In this document: positions 17,617 through 24,581 of the stretch, in pieces
How the letters are laid out: each line of letters begins with the position of its first letter
Position numbering within the stretch: position 1 is the stretch's first letter
Origin: Ruminococcaceae bacterium UBA1405
GTDB taxonomy: Bacteria; Bacillota; Clostridia; Oscillospirales; Ruminococcaceae
NCBI GenBank assembly: GCA_002305685.1
Contig: DBQB01000062.1
Coordinates: 1 to 43,737, forward strand
Direction of reading: 5' to 3'
DNA length: 43,737 nucleotides
The notes under the pieces: model-generated
The model's database searches: none
What the model saw: the letters and a program-made list of their open reading frames with translations, nothing else
What the model was told of the DNA's origin: nothing
Program-made: the position numbers and the translations under genes

Positions 17617-20094
17617 TCAGCCCTTCAAAAAGGTGAACCCCTTTTCTTCCCCCAGATATCGCAGCTCTACCGAATCCCCCGGCACCAGCTGATGGGAGAG
17701 AATCTGTTCCGCCAACGGGTCCTCCACCCGGCTGCGGATCACCCGGCGCAGCGGTCGGGCGCCGTAGGCGGGATCGTAACCCAGCTGTGCCAGTTGGGTT
17801 ACAGCGTCCTGGCTGAAGGTAATCCCAATATTCAGCTCCGACAGCCGCCCCCGTAAGCGGAAAAGAAGCTGGGATGCAATCTGACAGACATCCTGTTTGG
17901 TCAGGCGGTGGAACAGGATGGTTTCGTCAATACGGTTGAGAAATTCCGGGCGGAAGGCGCTGCGCAGTTCCGCCATCACCTGCTGACGTACCGTCTCCTG
18001 CCCGCTCTCAGCAGAGAGAAAGCCCAGCTGTTTGGACTCGGTGAGGTAGCGGGCGCCCAGGTTGGAGGTCATGATGATCAAGGTGTTTTTGAAGCTGACC
18101 TTGCGTCCTTGGCTGTCGGTGAGCACGCCATCCTCCAAAATCTGTAGCAACAGATTGAAGATATCGGGATGGGCTTTCTCAATCTCATCCAGCAGTACCA
18201 GGCTGTAGGGATGCCGGCGCACCGCCTCGGTCAGCTGGCCTCCCTCCCCATATCCCACATAACCGGGAGGCGGGCCGATCAGCCGGGAAACCGAATGCTT
18301 CTCCATATATTCCGACATATCCAGCCGGACGATGGCCTTCTCATCCTGAAACAGATGGGCCGCCAACGCCTTGCACAACTCTGTTTTCCCCACTCCGGTG
18401 GGGCCGAGAAAGATAAATGATCCCACCGGTCTGCCGGGATCTCCCAATCCCACCCGATTGCGCCGGATGGCTCCGGATACCGCGTGGATTGCCTCCCGCT
18501 GTCCCACCACCCGGCGTTCCAGTGTCTCCTCCAGCTGTAACAGCTGCTGGCTCTGTTCCCGGGTCAAGGTTGAGGTATCAATGCCAGTCATGGAGGAAAC
18601 CACCTTAGCAATATCCTCCGCCGTCACCTCCCGGCGCAGCCGCAGTTCTTTGGCGTCCTGAAGATTTTTCAGCTGCTGTACCTGACGCTGCAATTCCTTT
18701 TCCTGATCCCGGATATGGGCTGCCAGCTCAAAGCTCTGGTTATTGACGGCGTTTTCCTTTTCCTGCTTGATGGCCCGAAGCTGTTCCTCCTTCTCCCGAA
18801 GGCTTTTGGGAGCGGAAAAGGTGGAGATGCGTACCCGAGAAGCCGCTTCATCCATCAGATCCACCGCTTTGTCCGGCAGAAAACGCTCCGGCAAATATCG
18901 TGCGGAGAGCTTTACCGCTGCCTCCACCGCCTGCTGGGAAATCACTACATGATGATGCTTTTCATACCGGTCTTTTAGGCCCATCAAAATCTGTATGGAA
19001 ACCTCCTGGGTTGGTTCTTCCACCAACACCGTCTGAAAACGCCGCTCCAGCGCCGCGTCCTTCTCCACCGATTTTCGATACTCCTCAATGGTGGTGGCCC
19101 CGATGAGCTGAAGCTCCCCTCGTGCCAGCTGAGGCTTGAGGATGTTGGCGGCATCGATGGCCCCTTCCGCCGCACCAATCCCGATGATGGTATGCACCTC
19201 ATCCACAAACAAGATCACATTACCGGCATTTGCAACCTCCTCCAATGTCGCCTTAACCCGTTCCTCAAACTCCCCTCGGTACTTGGTTCCGGCTACCATA
19301 CAGGTAAGATCCAGCGACACCAGCCGCTTTGCCTGCAAACATTCCGGCACCTCCCCGCAGACCAGAAGCTGGGCCAACCCCTCCGCGATGGCGGTCTTTC
19401 CGACTCCCGCCTCCCCGATGAGACAGGGATTGTTTTTGCTGCGCCGGGACAGGATCTGTACCACCCGTTCCAGCTCTCGATCCCGCCCTATCACCGGGTC
19501 CAGCTGCCCTTCCTGGGCCATCCAGGTCAAATCACGGCTGTATTTGTCCAGCAGCGGGGTTTTGGTGGCGGGCCGCACCGTCTTCGACAAGGTTCTTCTC
19601 CCCTTTCCAGTTCCAACAGCCGTATTGCTGGCAGGCACCCGATTCTCCTTTACCTCACTGTCTAACGCCTCGGTGAGGAAACGATACAGCTGCTCATGAT
19701 TGACGTGCAGCTCGTTCAAAAAGCGCACCGCATAACAGTCGTTCTCCCGCAGCATGGCCATCAGCAGATGTTCTGTGCCCACCGTCATCTGATCCATCAT
19801 TCGGGCCTGCTCCGGAGCACATTCAATAATATGCCGGCTGCGCTCGGTCAGATCCTCCAGCGTCAAATCCGTCTCCATCCCTTTGCCGATGGTTCGCACC
19901 ATCAGCTGTATGACACTGTCACAGCTGATATTTTTCTGGGTCAATACCACATAGGCGACGCCGCTGTTTTCCCGCAGCAGTCCCAACAGAAGATGCTCGC
20001 TGCCCACATAGGTGTGTCCCAATAGGGACGCCTGTATCAGCGCATGATTGATGGCGCTGTTGGCTTTCGGCGTAAACCCGGGGAATTTATACAT
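17617..20094 (-). CDS. clpC: AAA+ chaperone ClpC
   Basis: An 825-residue Hsp100 unfoldase that feeds substrates to ClpP. Two Clp_N repeats occupy residues 1-150 (HTYVGSEHLLLGLLRE and VGTEHLLMAMLRE). The first AAA+ module has Walker A GEAGVGKT at 227-234 and Walker B ILFVDEVHT. A UVR-like middle segment lies at about 436-471, which separates ClpC from ClpA and ClpB. The second AAA+ module has Walker A GPTGVGKT at 564-571 and the pore/ClpP-loop region after it. The start at 20094 is preceded by AGGGAG. The usual partners ctsR, mcsA and mcsB are not adjacent, so it appears to stand alone. No CtsR heptad operator was recognised upstream. Confidence 0.93.
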   Translation of the reverse strand: MYKFPGFTPKANSAINHALIQASLLGHTYVGSEHLLLGLLRENSGVAYVVLTQKNISCDSVIQLMVRTIGKGMETDLTLEDLTERSRHIIECAPEQARMMDQMTVGTEHLLMAMLRENDCYAVRFLNELHVNHEQLYRFLTEALDSEVKENRVPASNTAVGTGKGRRTLSKTVRPATKTPLLDKYSRDLTWMAQEGQLDPVIGRDRELERVVQILSRRSKNNPCLIGEAGVGKTAIAEGLAQLLVCGEVPECLQAKRLVSLDLTCMVAGTKYRGEFEERVKATLEEVANAGNVILFVDEVHTIIGIGAAEGAIDAANILKPQLARGELQLIGATTIEEYRKSVEKDAALERRFQTVLVEEPTQEVSIQILMGLKDRYEKHHHVVISQQAVEAAVKLSARYLPERFLPDKAVDLMDEAASRVRISTFSAPKSLREKEEQLRAIKQEKENAVNNQSFELAAHIRDQEKELQRQVQQLKNLQDAKELRLRREVTAEDIAKVVSSMTGIDTSTLTREQSQQLLQLEETLERRVVGQREAIHAVSGAIRRNRVGLGDPGRPVGSFIFLGPTGVGKTELCKALAAHLFQDEKAIVRLDMSEYMEKHSVSRLIGPPPGYVGYGEGGQLTEAVRRHPYSLVLLDEIEKAHPDIFNLLLQILEDGVLTDSQGRKVSFKNTLIIMTSNLGARYLTESKQLGFLSAESGQETVRQQVMAELRSAFRPEFLNRIDETILFHRLTKQDVCQIASQLLFRLRGRLSELNIGITFSQDAVTQLAQLGYDPAYGARPLRRVIRSRVEDPLAEQILSHQLVPGDSVELRYLGEEKGFTFLKG

Positions 20095-20188
20095 TTCTCC
20101 CTCACCCTTTCCACCGGTTATTCGCACTTTAATAATATGGGCAGCAAAAACAGGATTATGCTGGCTTCTCCACCGCAAAATGGTATTC

Positions 20189-20216
20189 ACCGATTTTTGC
20201 CCGGTGGCATACCATG
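20189..20216 (+). promoter_or_regulatory. Candidate mother-cell (SigK/SigE-like) promoter
   Basis: AC at 20189-20190, 17 bp, then CATACCATG at 20208-20216, compared with the Bacillus SigK consensus AC-N16/17-CATANNNTA. CATACCAT also matches 7 of 8 bases of the SigE -10. It lies 30 bp upstream of the first Cys-rich peptide. The consensus carries little information, so this is tentative. Confidence 0.3.
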
Positions 20217-20247
20217 TGTTGAATCCACTTTTAAGGAGGTTTCTCTT

Positions 20248-20382
20248 ATGTGTAACAACTGGTTTGGCTCTTCCAACAGCTGCGGCATCATCATTCTGAT
20301 TATCCTGATCCTGCTTTTCTGCGGAGACGGTTGGGGCTACGGCAACAGCTCAAACAACAACAGCTGCGGCTGCTGCAACTAA
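20248..20382 (+). CDS. Cys-rich 44-residue membrane micropeptide, copy 1
   Basis: A 44-residue peptide starting MCNNWFGSSNSCG, then one strongly hydrophobic helix (IIILIILILLF), then a polar tail rich in Gly, Asn, Ser and Cys (ending NNNSCGCCN). It has a near-perfect AAGGAGGT 7 bases upstream of ATG 20248. A paralogue of the same layout follows 77 bp downstream, which is strong evidence that both are real. Similar short Cys-rich, single-helix proteins are seen in Clostridia under names such as high-cysteine chorion-class protein, and the helix recalls YjcZ-type sporulation peptides. Those links come from memory of the pattern. The function is unknown; a spore coat or envelope location is possible. 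Confidence 0.75.
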   Translation: MCNNWFGSSNSCGIIILIILILLFCGDGWGYGNSSNNNSCGCCN

Positions 20383-20405
20383 GCGCCCAAAGAAACATTT
20401 GTAAC

Positions 20406-20434
20406 GTTCGGTGAGGCCGCTGGCCTCACCGAAC
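20406..20434 (+). repeat. Perfect 13-bp hairpin between the two micropeptide genes
   Basis: GTTCGGTGAGGCC, a 3-base loop (GCT), then GGCCTCACCGAAC. No T-tract follows, so it is more likely an mRNA processing or stability element, or a weak attenuator, than a full terminator. Confidence 0.7.
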
Positions 20435-20459
20435 ACAGAGATTTGAGGAGGTAACCGAT

Positions 20460-20591
20460 ATGTGTAACAATCTGTTTGGTTCCAACAACAGCTGCGGCAT
20501 CATCATCCTGATCATCTTGATTCTCTGCTGCTGCGGCAACAATTCCGGTTGTGGCAACAGCTGTGGCTGTTCCAACGACTGCGGCTGCTAA
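20460..20591 (+). CDS. Cys-rich 43-residue membrane micropeptide, copy 2
   Basis: A 43-residue paralogue of the preceding peptide: MCNNLFGSNNSCG, the hydrophobic core IIILIILIL, then a tail with many more cysteines (CCCGNNSGCGNSCGCS and a final CGC). In all, 11 of 43 residues are Cys. GGAGG lies 8 bases before the ATG at 20460. The first 22 residues are almost identical to copy 1, whereas the tails differ in length and Cys content, indicating duplication followed by tail divergence. It is probably co-transcribed with copy 1. The Cys-rich tail could cross-link or bind metal; neither is shown by the sequence. Confidence 0.75.
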   Translation: MCNNLFGSNNSCGIIILIILILCCCGNNSGCGNSCGCSNDCGC

Positions 20592-20612
20592 TTTCTTACA
20601 TTCCCTATTTTC

Positions 20613-20641
20613 ATCCCTCTCGGCCCTCCGCTGAGAGGGAT
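20613..20641 (+). repeat. Hairpin after the micropeptide pair
   Basis: ATCCCTCTC (20613-20621) pairs with GAGAGGGAT (20633-20641). No T-run follows on either strand, so termination is uncertain. Confidence 0.5.
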
Positions 20642-20663
20642 ACCAAAATCGCCAGCCTATCCC

Positions 20664-20716
20664 GATGAAAATAGCCTATGTATCCAAAGCCATCAGGTTT
20701 TTGATACATAGGCTAT
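20664..20716 (-). terminator. Candidate terminator for the minus-strand unit
   Basis: ATAGCCTATGTATC (20671-20684) pairs perfectly with GATACATAGGCTAT (20703-20716). On the minus strand it is followed by TTTTCATC. It would end transcription of the gene at 20832, about 115 bp downstream of its stop. Confidence 0.55.
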
Positions 20717-20831
20717 TGCGTTACTTACAGAAAGCATACGATGCGCTGACAAAACCGGCTCTCAGCTCAGTTGCAACACCCGCTCTAAGAGGAGCGATTG
20801 GCAGAATGGTTCCTCCGTCCCGGAAAGATGG

Positions 20832-21488
20832 TTACACATTTTCCCGGAAGGAAAAGCCGGATACCAAAAGCTCACACTGTTCATAGAAGCTGCGGTATTC
20901 CTCATCGGCCATCAAGACGATCTCCTGGCGCTGGGGACACCCGCACAGAGAGGCAAACACCTCTCCATAACTCTCGGTAGGCGGAGTGCGCCGGTCCCGA
21001 AGCAGATACAGGGAAAAAGAAACCGGATCCCGTACCGCCTGATACAGGACCTCGCTGTCCTGACAAACCACATTATAAAAGTTACTGAGCACCGTCTGGG
21101 CGATCAGCGAATTGGGCAAATTTTGGATGACACGGTTTACCACGTAGGAATCCAGCACAGCCAGCTGCTGCGCCAACTGCTGCGGAAGCGTTTGCTCCAG
21201 TTGACGATATCTCCCGCAGAACAACCGTGCCAGACAATTCCCCAACTGTATCGCCGTCTGGATATTTCCCACAGTATGCTGACGGAAAAAATCGGTTGCA
21301 GAGCGTTCATCGGCACCGGCATCCTTCCCATTGCCCTGGGATGCTCCGGCAATACGAATATCCTCGTCCTCACCGGTGAAAAACATCATCTTTCCGGCAA
21401 GCAGAGGCCGTTTCAATGGATAAAAATCCACACCCATCCAAAAAAGTAAAAACAACAGACCGGCAATCGTCAAATACAATGGATTCAT
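20832..21488 (-). CDS. Membrane-anchored protein of unknown function
   Basis: A 218-residue protein that I do not recognise. It has one N-terminal hydrophobic helix (YLTIAGLLFLLFWMGVDF), a polar linker (residues about 45-65), then a mostly helical domain with conserved-looking LARLFCGRYRQLEQTLPQQ and a run of Leu/Gln. It is probably tethered to the membrane by its N-terminus with the bulk on one side. The start at 21488 is set by GGAGG 7 bases upstream. It follows the TSCPD gene on the same strand by 100 bp and may be co-transcribed with it. No catalytic motif was found. Confidence 0.7.
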   Translation of the reverse strand: MNPLYLTIAGLLFLLFWMGVDFYPLKRPLLAGKMMFFTGEDEDIRIAGASQGNGKDAGADERSATDFFRQHTVGNIQTAIQLGNCLARLFCGRYRQLEQTLPQQLAQQLAVLDSYVVNRVIQNLPNSLIAQTVLSNFYNVVCQDSEVLYQAVRDPVSFSLYLLRDRRTPPTESYGEVFASLCGCPQRQEIVLMADEEYRSFYEQCELLVSGFSFRENV

Positions 21489-21588
21489 ACTGTGTCCTCC
21501 TTGGTACGCCAAAAAGCTGCGGTATCCTGCCGCTGCATCCGCCGCCAAACCGACCGGCGGCCTTTTTGTCTCTCAAGGCGCCAAACGG

Positions 21589-21849
21589 TTAGGCTTTGCT
21601 TGCGGCGAGAGCCTGTTCCAGACAGGTCGCCAACTGATCCGGGCAGGAAGTGCCTCTTGCTCCACACTGAATTCCTTTCAAACGGGAGATAGCCTCGGTT
21701 GCTTTGTATCCCTTGACCAAAGCGGCAACGCCGGTGGTATTTCCCTGGCATCCGCCGATGATGGTAGCGTTGGTGATGATTCCGTTATCATCAATCTCTA
21801 CTTCCATCGCACGAGAACAAACCCCTTTGGTTTTATACTGATATTTCAT
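21589..21849 (-). CDS. TSCPD domain protein (TIGR03905 family)
   Basis: An 86-residue protein consisting of a single TSCPD domain. The family signature TSCPDQLA is directly visible near residue 66, and CSRAMEVEIDDNGIITN with GGCQGNTTGV precedes it. The domain occurs at the C-terminus of B12-dependent ribonucleotide reductases and as small stand-alone proteins whose role is not established. The conserved cysteines suggest metal binding. The start at 21849 has GAGAGGATG upstream and a consensus SigA promoter 50 bp further. It is the first gene of a likely two-gene unit. Confidence 0.85.
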   Translation of the reverse strand: MKYQYKTKGVCSRAMEVEIDDNGIITNATIIGGCQGNTTGVAALVKGYKATEAISRLKGIQCGARGTSCPDQLATCLEQALAASKA

Positions 21850-21896
21850 TTTGATACATCCTCTCTTGTTCGCTTCAAATGCGACTATTTTCATCT

Positions 21897-21925
21897 ATTA
21901 TACACGATTTTACTGAGACACGCAA
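21897..21925 (-). promoter_or_regulatory. SigA promoter of the TSCPD unit
   Basis: On the minus strand, TTGCGT (21925-21920), 17 bp, TATAAT (21902-21897). Confidence 0.75.
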
Positions 21926-21936
21926 TACAGATTCAT

Positions 21937-22371
21937 TCACTTGCCAGGCTGTTGGGACTCAGGTTCCATTGCTTCCAACATCTTTTCATAGATTTGAGGG
22001 AAATGTTTTCGCAGCCCCATAGGCCGCATATCCTTTCCAACCCAAGCGTGGACAGTTTTTCCAGTGGTAATTACCCTTTGCTGTTGGTCCAATACTCGGT
22101 AAGCAAATTCCACCCGCGCGGACGTCAGGCGCTGAACACAGGTTTCCACCTGTACCGTCTCGCCGTATCTGGCCGATCCCAAATAATGCACCTGCAGCTC
22201 CACCACCGGAAGCATAATCCCCATTTCTTCCATCTGGGGATAGGTTATCCCCATCTTTGCGGAAAAATCGGTGCGTGCCGCCTCAAACCATACGGGATAC
22301 ACTGCGTGATGCACTACCCCCATCTGATCGGTCTCTGCATAGCGCACTACAATTTCAGTATAACTTTTCAT
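21937..22371 (-). CDS. Hotdog-fold acyl-CoA thioesterase (YbgC/FadM-like)
   Basis: A 144-residue single-domain 4-hydroxybenzoyl-CoA-type thioesterase. The active-site segment RYAETDQMGVVHHAVYPVWFE is almost the family consensus, with the catalytic Asp in TDQMG and HH following. It should hydrolyse acyl-CoA esters in the cytosol; the chain specificity is unknown. The ATG at 22371 is preferred because GGGGG lies 6 bases before it, while the ATG at 22377 abuts the binding site. It lies downstream of the tRNA-Gly terminator on the same strand, so it needs its own promoter, which was not clearly seen. Confidence 0.88.
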   Translation of the reverse strand: MKSYTEIVVRYAETDQMGVVHHAVYPVWFEAARTDFSAKMGITYPQMEEMGIMLPVVELQVHYLGSARYGETVQVETCVQRLTSARVEFAYRVLDQQQRVITTGKTVHAWVGKDMRPMGLRKHFPQIYEKMLEAMEPESQQPGK

Positions 22372-22397
22372 CTTCATCCCCCTGATCCTTTGAAAAC

Positions 22398-22426
22398 AAA
22401 AAAGCACTCTGCAACTTACAGAGTGC
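22398..22426 (-). terminator. Terminator of tRNA-Gly
   Basis: On the minus strand, GCACTCT, a 9-base loop, AGAGTGC, then TTTTTT. It lies 9 bp after the tRNA CCA end. Confidence 0.85.
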
Positions 22427-22434
22427 TTTCCATT

Positions 22435-22510
22435 TGGAGCGGGTTACGAGGCTCGAACTCGCTACCTCCACCTTGGCAAGGTGGCGCTCTACCAGATGAG
22501 CTAAACCCGC
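22435..22510 (-). tRNA. tRNA-Gly (anticodon GCC)
   Basis: A 76-nt cloverleaf. Acceptor stem GCGGGTT pairs with AACCCGC, discriminator T, and CCA is encoded in the DNA. The D-stem is GCTC/GAGC. The anticodon stem CCACC/GGTGG encloses TTGCCAA with anticodon GCC. The T-arm has GCGAG-TTCGAGC-CTCGT with one G-T pair. Confidence 0.97.
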
Positions 22511-22609
22511 TTGACTGTGTACCCAGTATAGCAGGGTTTTCCAGCAGAGTCAACCACTTTTTTCATTTTTATCATACCATCTAAAATTGTCTGTTCTCGT
22601 GTAAAAATA

Positions 22610-22921
22610 CTATTGAAAAAGATTCTCAAACAATGTTTTGCGCACCTTGGCGTCATAGGGACGGCAAAAACGTACCAATATGGCGTCCTCTCCAATGATC
22701 ACAATGTCCTTCCATGCAACAACATACTCCTCACACTTGCCAAACCATCCCCAAAAATGGCTGCGGCCTGCAATCACAATGGCCAAAACGCAGGCGGTGC
22801 AGGTATCAATTTCGATATCGGAGACATATCCCAGCCGGGAACCATCCTCCACACTGATCACGTCCTTGTACCGCAGTTCCGTCGCCCGACAGCGAATTTC
22901 TTGAACGCCTTGCTGACCCAT
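22610..22921 (-). CDS. YlmC/YmxH family PRC-barrel protein
   Basis: A 103-residue protein of the YlmC/YmxH sporulation-associated family. A PRC-barrel-like fold is read from the ELRYKDVISVEDGSRLGYVSDIEID segment, and the family's GWFGKCEEYVVAWKDIVIIGEDAILV block follows. Such genes are widespread in spore formers, often near sigE/sigG; sigG lies about 1.4 kb away here on the same strand. The precise role is unknown. The start at 22921 is supported by AGGAGGTGG upstream. The protein is soluble with no signal peptide. Confidence 0.85.
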   Translation of the reverse strand: MGQQGVQEIRCRATELRYKDVISVEDGSRLGYVSDIEIDTCTACVLAIVIAGRSHFWGWFGKCEEYVVAWKDIVIIGEDAILVRFCRPYDAKVRKTLFENLFQ

Positions 22922-23008
22922 TTGCCACCCACCTCCTACAGGATCCGGGATTGGTCTCGCCGTATCATATCTATGCACAAAGCTCTGGGGAGATTCCTTC
23001 TTTTTACA

Positions 23009-23037
23009 TTGTCTTTTCGTGAAAAAAATGCTACAAT
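23009..23037 (+). promoter_or_regulatory. SigA promoter of the PH-domain gene
   Basis: TTGTCT (23009-23014), 17 bp, TACAAT (23032-23037), 27 bp before the start at 23065. Confidence 0.7.
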
Positions 23038-23064
23038 AAGAAAAACCAAGAGAGGAGGATGGCT

Positions 23065-23466
23065 ATGAAGTATATCTGGAAAGATCGAAAACGCTATTTC
23101 GGCCTTCCCATCAGTTTTACCAGATACGCTCTCTCTGAGGATCGCATTTTTCTGGAAACTGGATTGTTCAACCTGAATCTGGATGAACTGCTGCTTTATC
23201 GGGTGCGGGATATCAGTATGCGCATCTCGCTGGGGCAACGCATCTTTGGGGTCGGCAGTGTGATCTTGATCACTTCCGATAAATCAACTCCTGAGCTCTG
23301 TCTGAAAAATATCAAAAATCCCCGCGACGTCAAAGAACTCATCCACAATCAGGTGGAGGAAATGAAACTTTCCCGCAGAATGCGGGTTGGAGAAATCCTG
23401 GATGACGGGGACGACGATGAAACGCAGGACTCCACCCTTTTCCCCGACGGTTCCGCACAATCCTAA
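23065..23466 (+). CDS. Bacterial PH-domain (bPH2/DUF304) protein
   Basis: A 133-residue cytoplasmic protein with a bacterial pleckstrin-homology-like domain (DUF304/bPH2): strands YALSEDRIFLETGLFNL, LLLYRVRDISMRISLGQRIFGVGSVILITSD and the closing helix PRDVKELIHNQVEEMK. The C-terminus is an acidic, disordered-looking tail (DDGDDDETQD). Unlike many relatives it has no membrane helices. The function is unknown. The start is ATG 23065, since GAGGAGG lies 6 bases upstream but abuts the other ATG at 23059. It is monocistronic, with a promoter and terminator closely flanking it. Confidence 0.82.
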   Translation: MKYIWKDRKRYFGLPISFTRYALSEDRIFLETGLFNLNLDELLLYRVRDISMRISLGQRIFGVGSVILITSDKSTPELCLKNIKNPRDVKELIHNQVEEMKLSRRMRVGEILDDGDDDETQDSTLFPDGSAQS

Positions 23467-23485
23467 TCCATATCAACAGACGTTG

Positions 23486-23523
23486 ACAGCAGGTTTCGAT
23501 ATTTCCGTATCTGCTGTTTTTTT
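23486..23523 (+). terminator. Terminator after PH-domain gene
   Basis: ACAGCAG (23486-23492) pairs with CTGCTGT (23511-23517), with an inner GATA/TATC extension, then seven T. It overlaps the 3' end of the convergent sigG gene by two bases. Confidence 0.8.
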
Positions 23524-24292
23524 ATATCTGCTTTTTGATCCGGTCCAGCGCGCTTTTCTCCAGCCGGCTTACCTGCGCCTGAGATATACCAATCTCTTTG
23601 GCCACCTCCATCTGGGTTTTTCCCATCATATAGCGCATGGAGAGAATCTTTTTTTCCCGCTCACCAAGTTTTTCGATGGATTCCTTCAGCGAAATCTCTT
23701 CCAACCAGCTTCTGTCGTCCGTGGTGTCCCCAATCTGATCCATCACATAAATGGTGTCCCCGCCATCGGAATAGACCGGTTCATACAGGGAAACTGGTTC
23801 CACAATCGCTTCCAGCGCAAACACCACCTCCTCCCGGGAACGGCCCATCTCCTGCGCAATCTGTTCAATGGTAGGCTCCCGCATATTCTCGTTGGCCAGC
23901 TTTTCCCGGATCTGCATGGCTTTATAAGCGGTATCCCGCATGGAACGGGAGACACGAATGGAGTTGTTGTCCCTGAGGAAGCGGCGGATCTCCCCGATGA
24001 TCATCGGCACGCCGTAGGTAGAAAATTTGACGTTCATGGAGGGGTCAAAGTGATCGATGGCTTTGATGAGCCCAATACATCCCACCTGAAACAGGTCGTC
24101 CAGATTTTCTCCGCGATTGGTGAATTTTTGTACCACGCTCAAAACCAAACGCAGATTCCCATTGATCATCTCTTGTCTGGCCTGCTGATCCCCCTCACGA
24201 ATTCGTATCAGCAGTTCTTCCTTTTCCTTATCCCCCAGCACTGGCAATTTTGCGGTATCCACCCCACAGATCTCTACTTTATTCAGATACAT
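23522..24292 (-). CDS. sigG: Forespore sigma factor SigG
   Basis: A 256-residue SigF/SigG-type sigma factor that directs late forespore transcription. It matches SigG rather than SigF by its NKVEICGVDTAKLPVL N-terminus, which is diagnostic. Region 2 includes NLRLVLSVVQKF, DDLFQVGCIGLIKAID and FSTYGVPMIIGEIRRFLRD; region 4 ends in the helix-turn-helix TQMEVAKEIGISQAQVSRLE. The length matches B. subtilis SigG (260). The start at 24292 is chosen by homology and because a SigG-type promoter places the transcript start about 35 bp upstream, excluding longer readings. Unlike the common arrangement, spoIIGA and sigE are not next to it. Confidence 0.96.
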   Translation of the reverse strand: MYLNKVEICGVDTAKLPVLGDKEKEELLIRIREGDQQARQEMINGNLRLVLSVVQKFTNRGENLDDLFQVGCIGLIKAIDHFDPSMNVKFSTYGVPMIIGEIRRFLRDNNSIRVSRSMRDTAYKAMQIREKLANENMREPTIEQIAQEMGRSREEVVFALEAIVEPVSLYEPVYSDGGDTIYVMDQIGDTTDDRSWLEEISLKESIEKLGEREKKILSMRYMMGKTQMEVAKEIGISQAQVSRLEKSALDRIKKQI

Positions 24293-24334
24293 CTCGGCAC
24301 CACATCCCTTTTGTGTAATTGCACGTTCTGGTAA

Positions 24335-24363
24335 AAGTATGTCCATTCGGCGCATACCGATTC
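24335..24363 (-). promoter_or_regulatory. SigG-type promoter of sigG (autoregulation)
   Basis: On the minus strand, GAATC (24363-24359), 17 bp, CATACTT (24341-24335). The B. subtilis SigG consensus is GMATR-N16/18-CATNMTA. The match is 4/5 and 6/7 with correct spacing and correct distance to the start. GGACATACT here also fits the SigF -10. Confidence 0.6.
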
Positions 24364-24414
24364 ACACCAAAGCTTTCCAGTTTTGTCGCCGTATGGGATT
24401 GTGGCGCATTTTCC

Positions 24415-24443
24415 TTGCAAAACAATTATCATTATGTTACAAT
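24415..24443 (+). promoter_or_regulatory. SigA promoter of the glycosyltransferase pair
   Basis: TTGCAA (24415-24420), 17 bp, TACAAT (24438-24443). The predicted leader is about 130 nt. Confidence 0.7.
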
Positions 24444-24581
24444 TATTTTGCAAATCATTCACATATTTTATGGCAGCGACACAATTTGAGCCAAACAACC
24501 CTCAAAAATCATCTATATATGACAAGGCTATGGATACATTCGATAGGACTTTGTCCGTTTTTTTGAAGGAGAGAAAATTCT

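Noticed and set aside
20044..20247. Longer reading of the first Cys-rich peptide starting upstream of 20248
   Set aside because: It would run antisense into clpC and its leader, and the near-perfect AAGGAGGT is placed for ATG 20248.
21539..21566. Plus-strand hairpin GCCGCC/GGCGGC followed by CTTTTTG between two minus-strand genes
   Set aside because: Looks like a terminator only for the plus strand, where no gene precedes it; may be chance or stop antisense transcripts, so not annotated.
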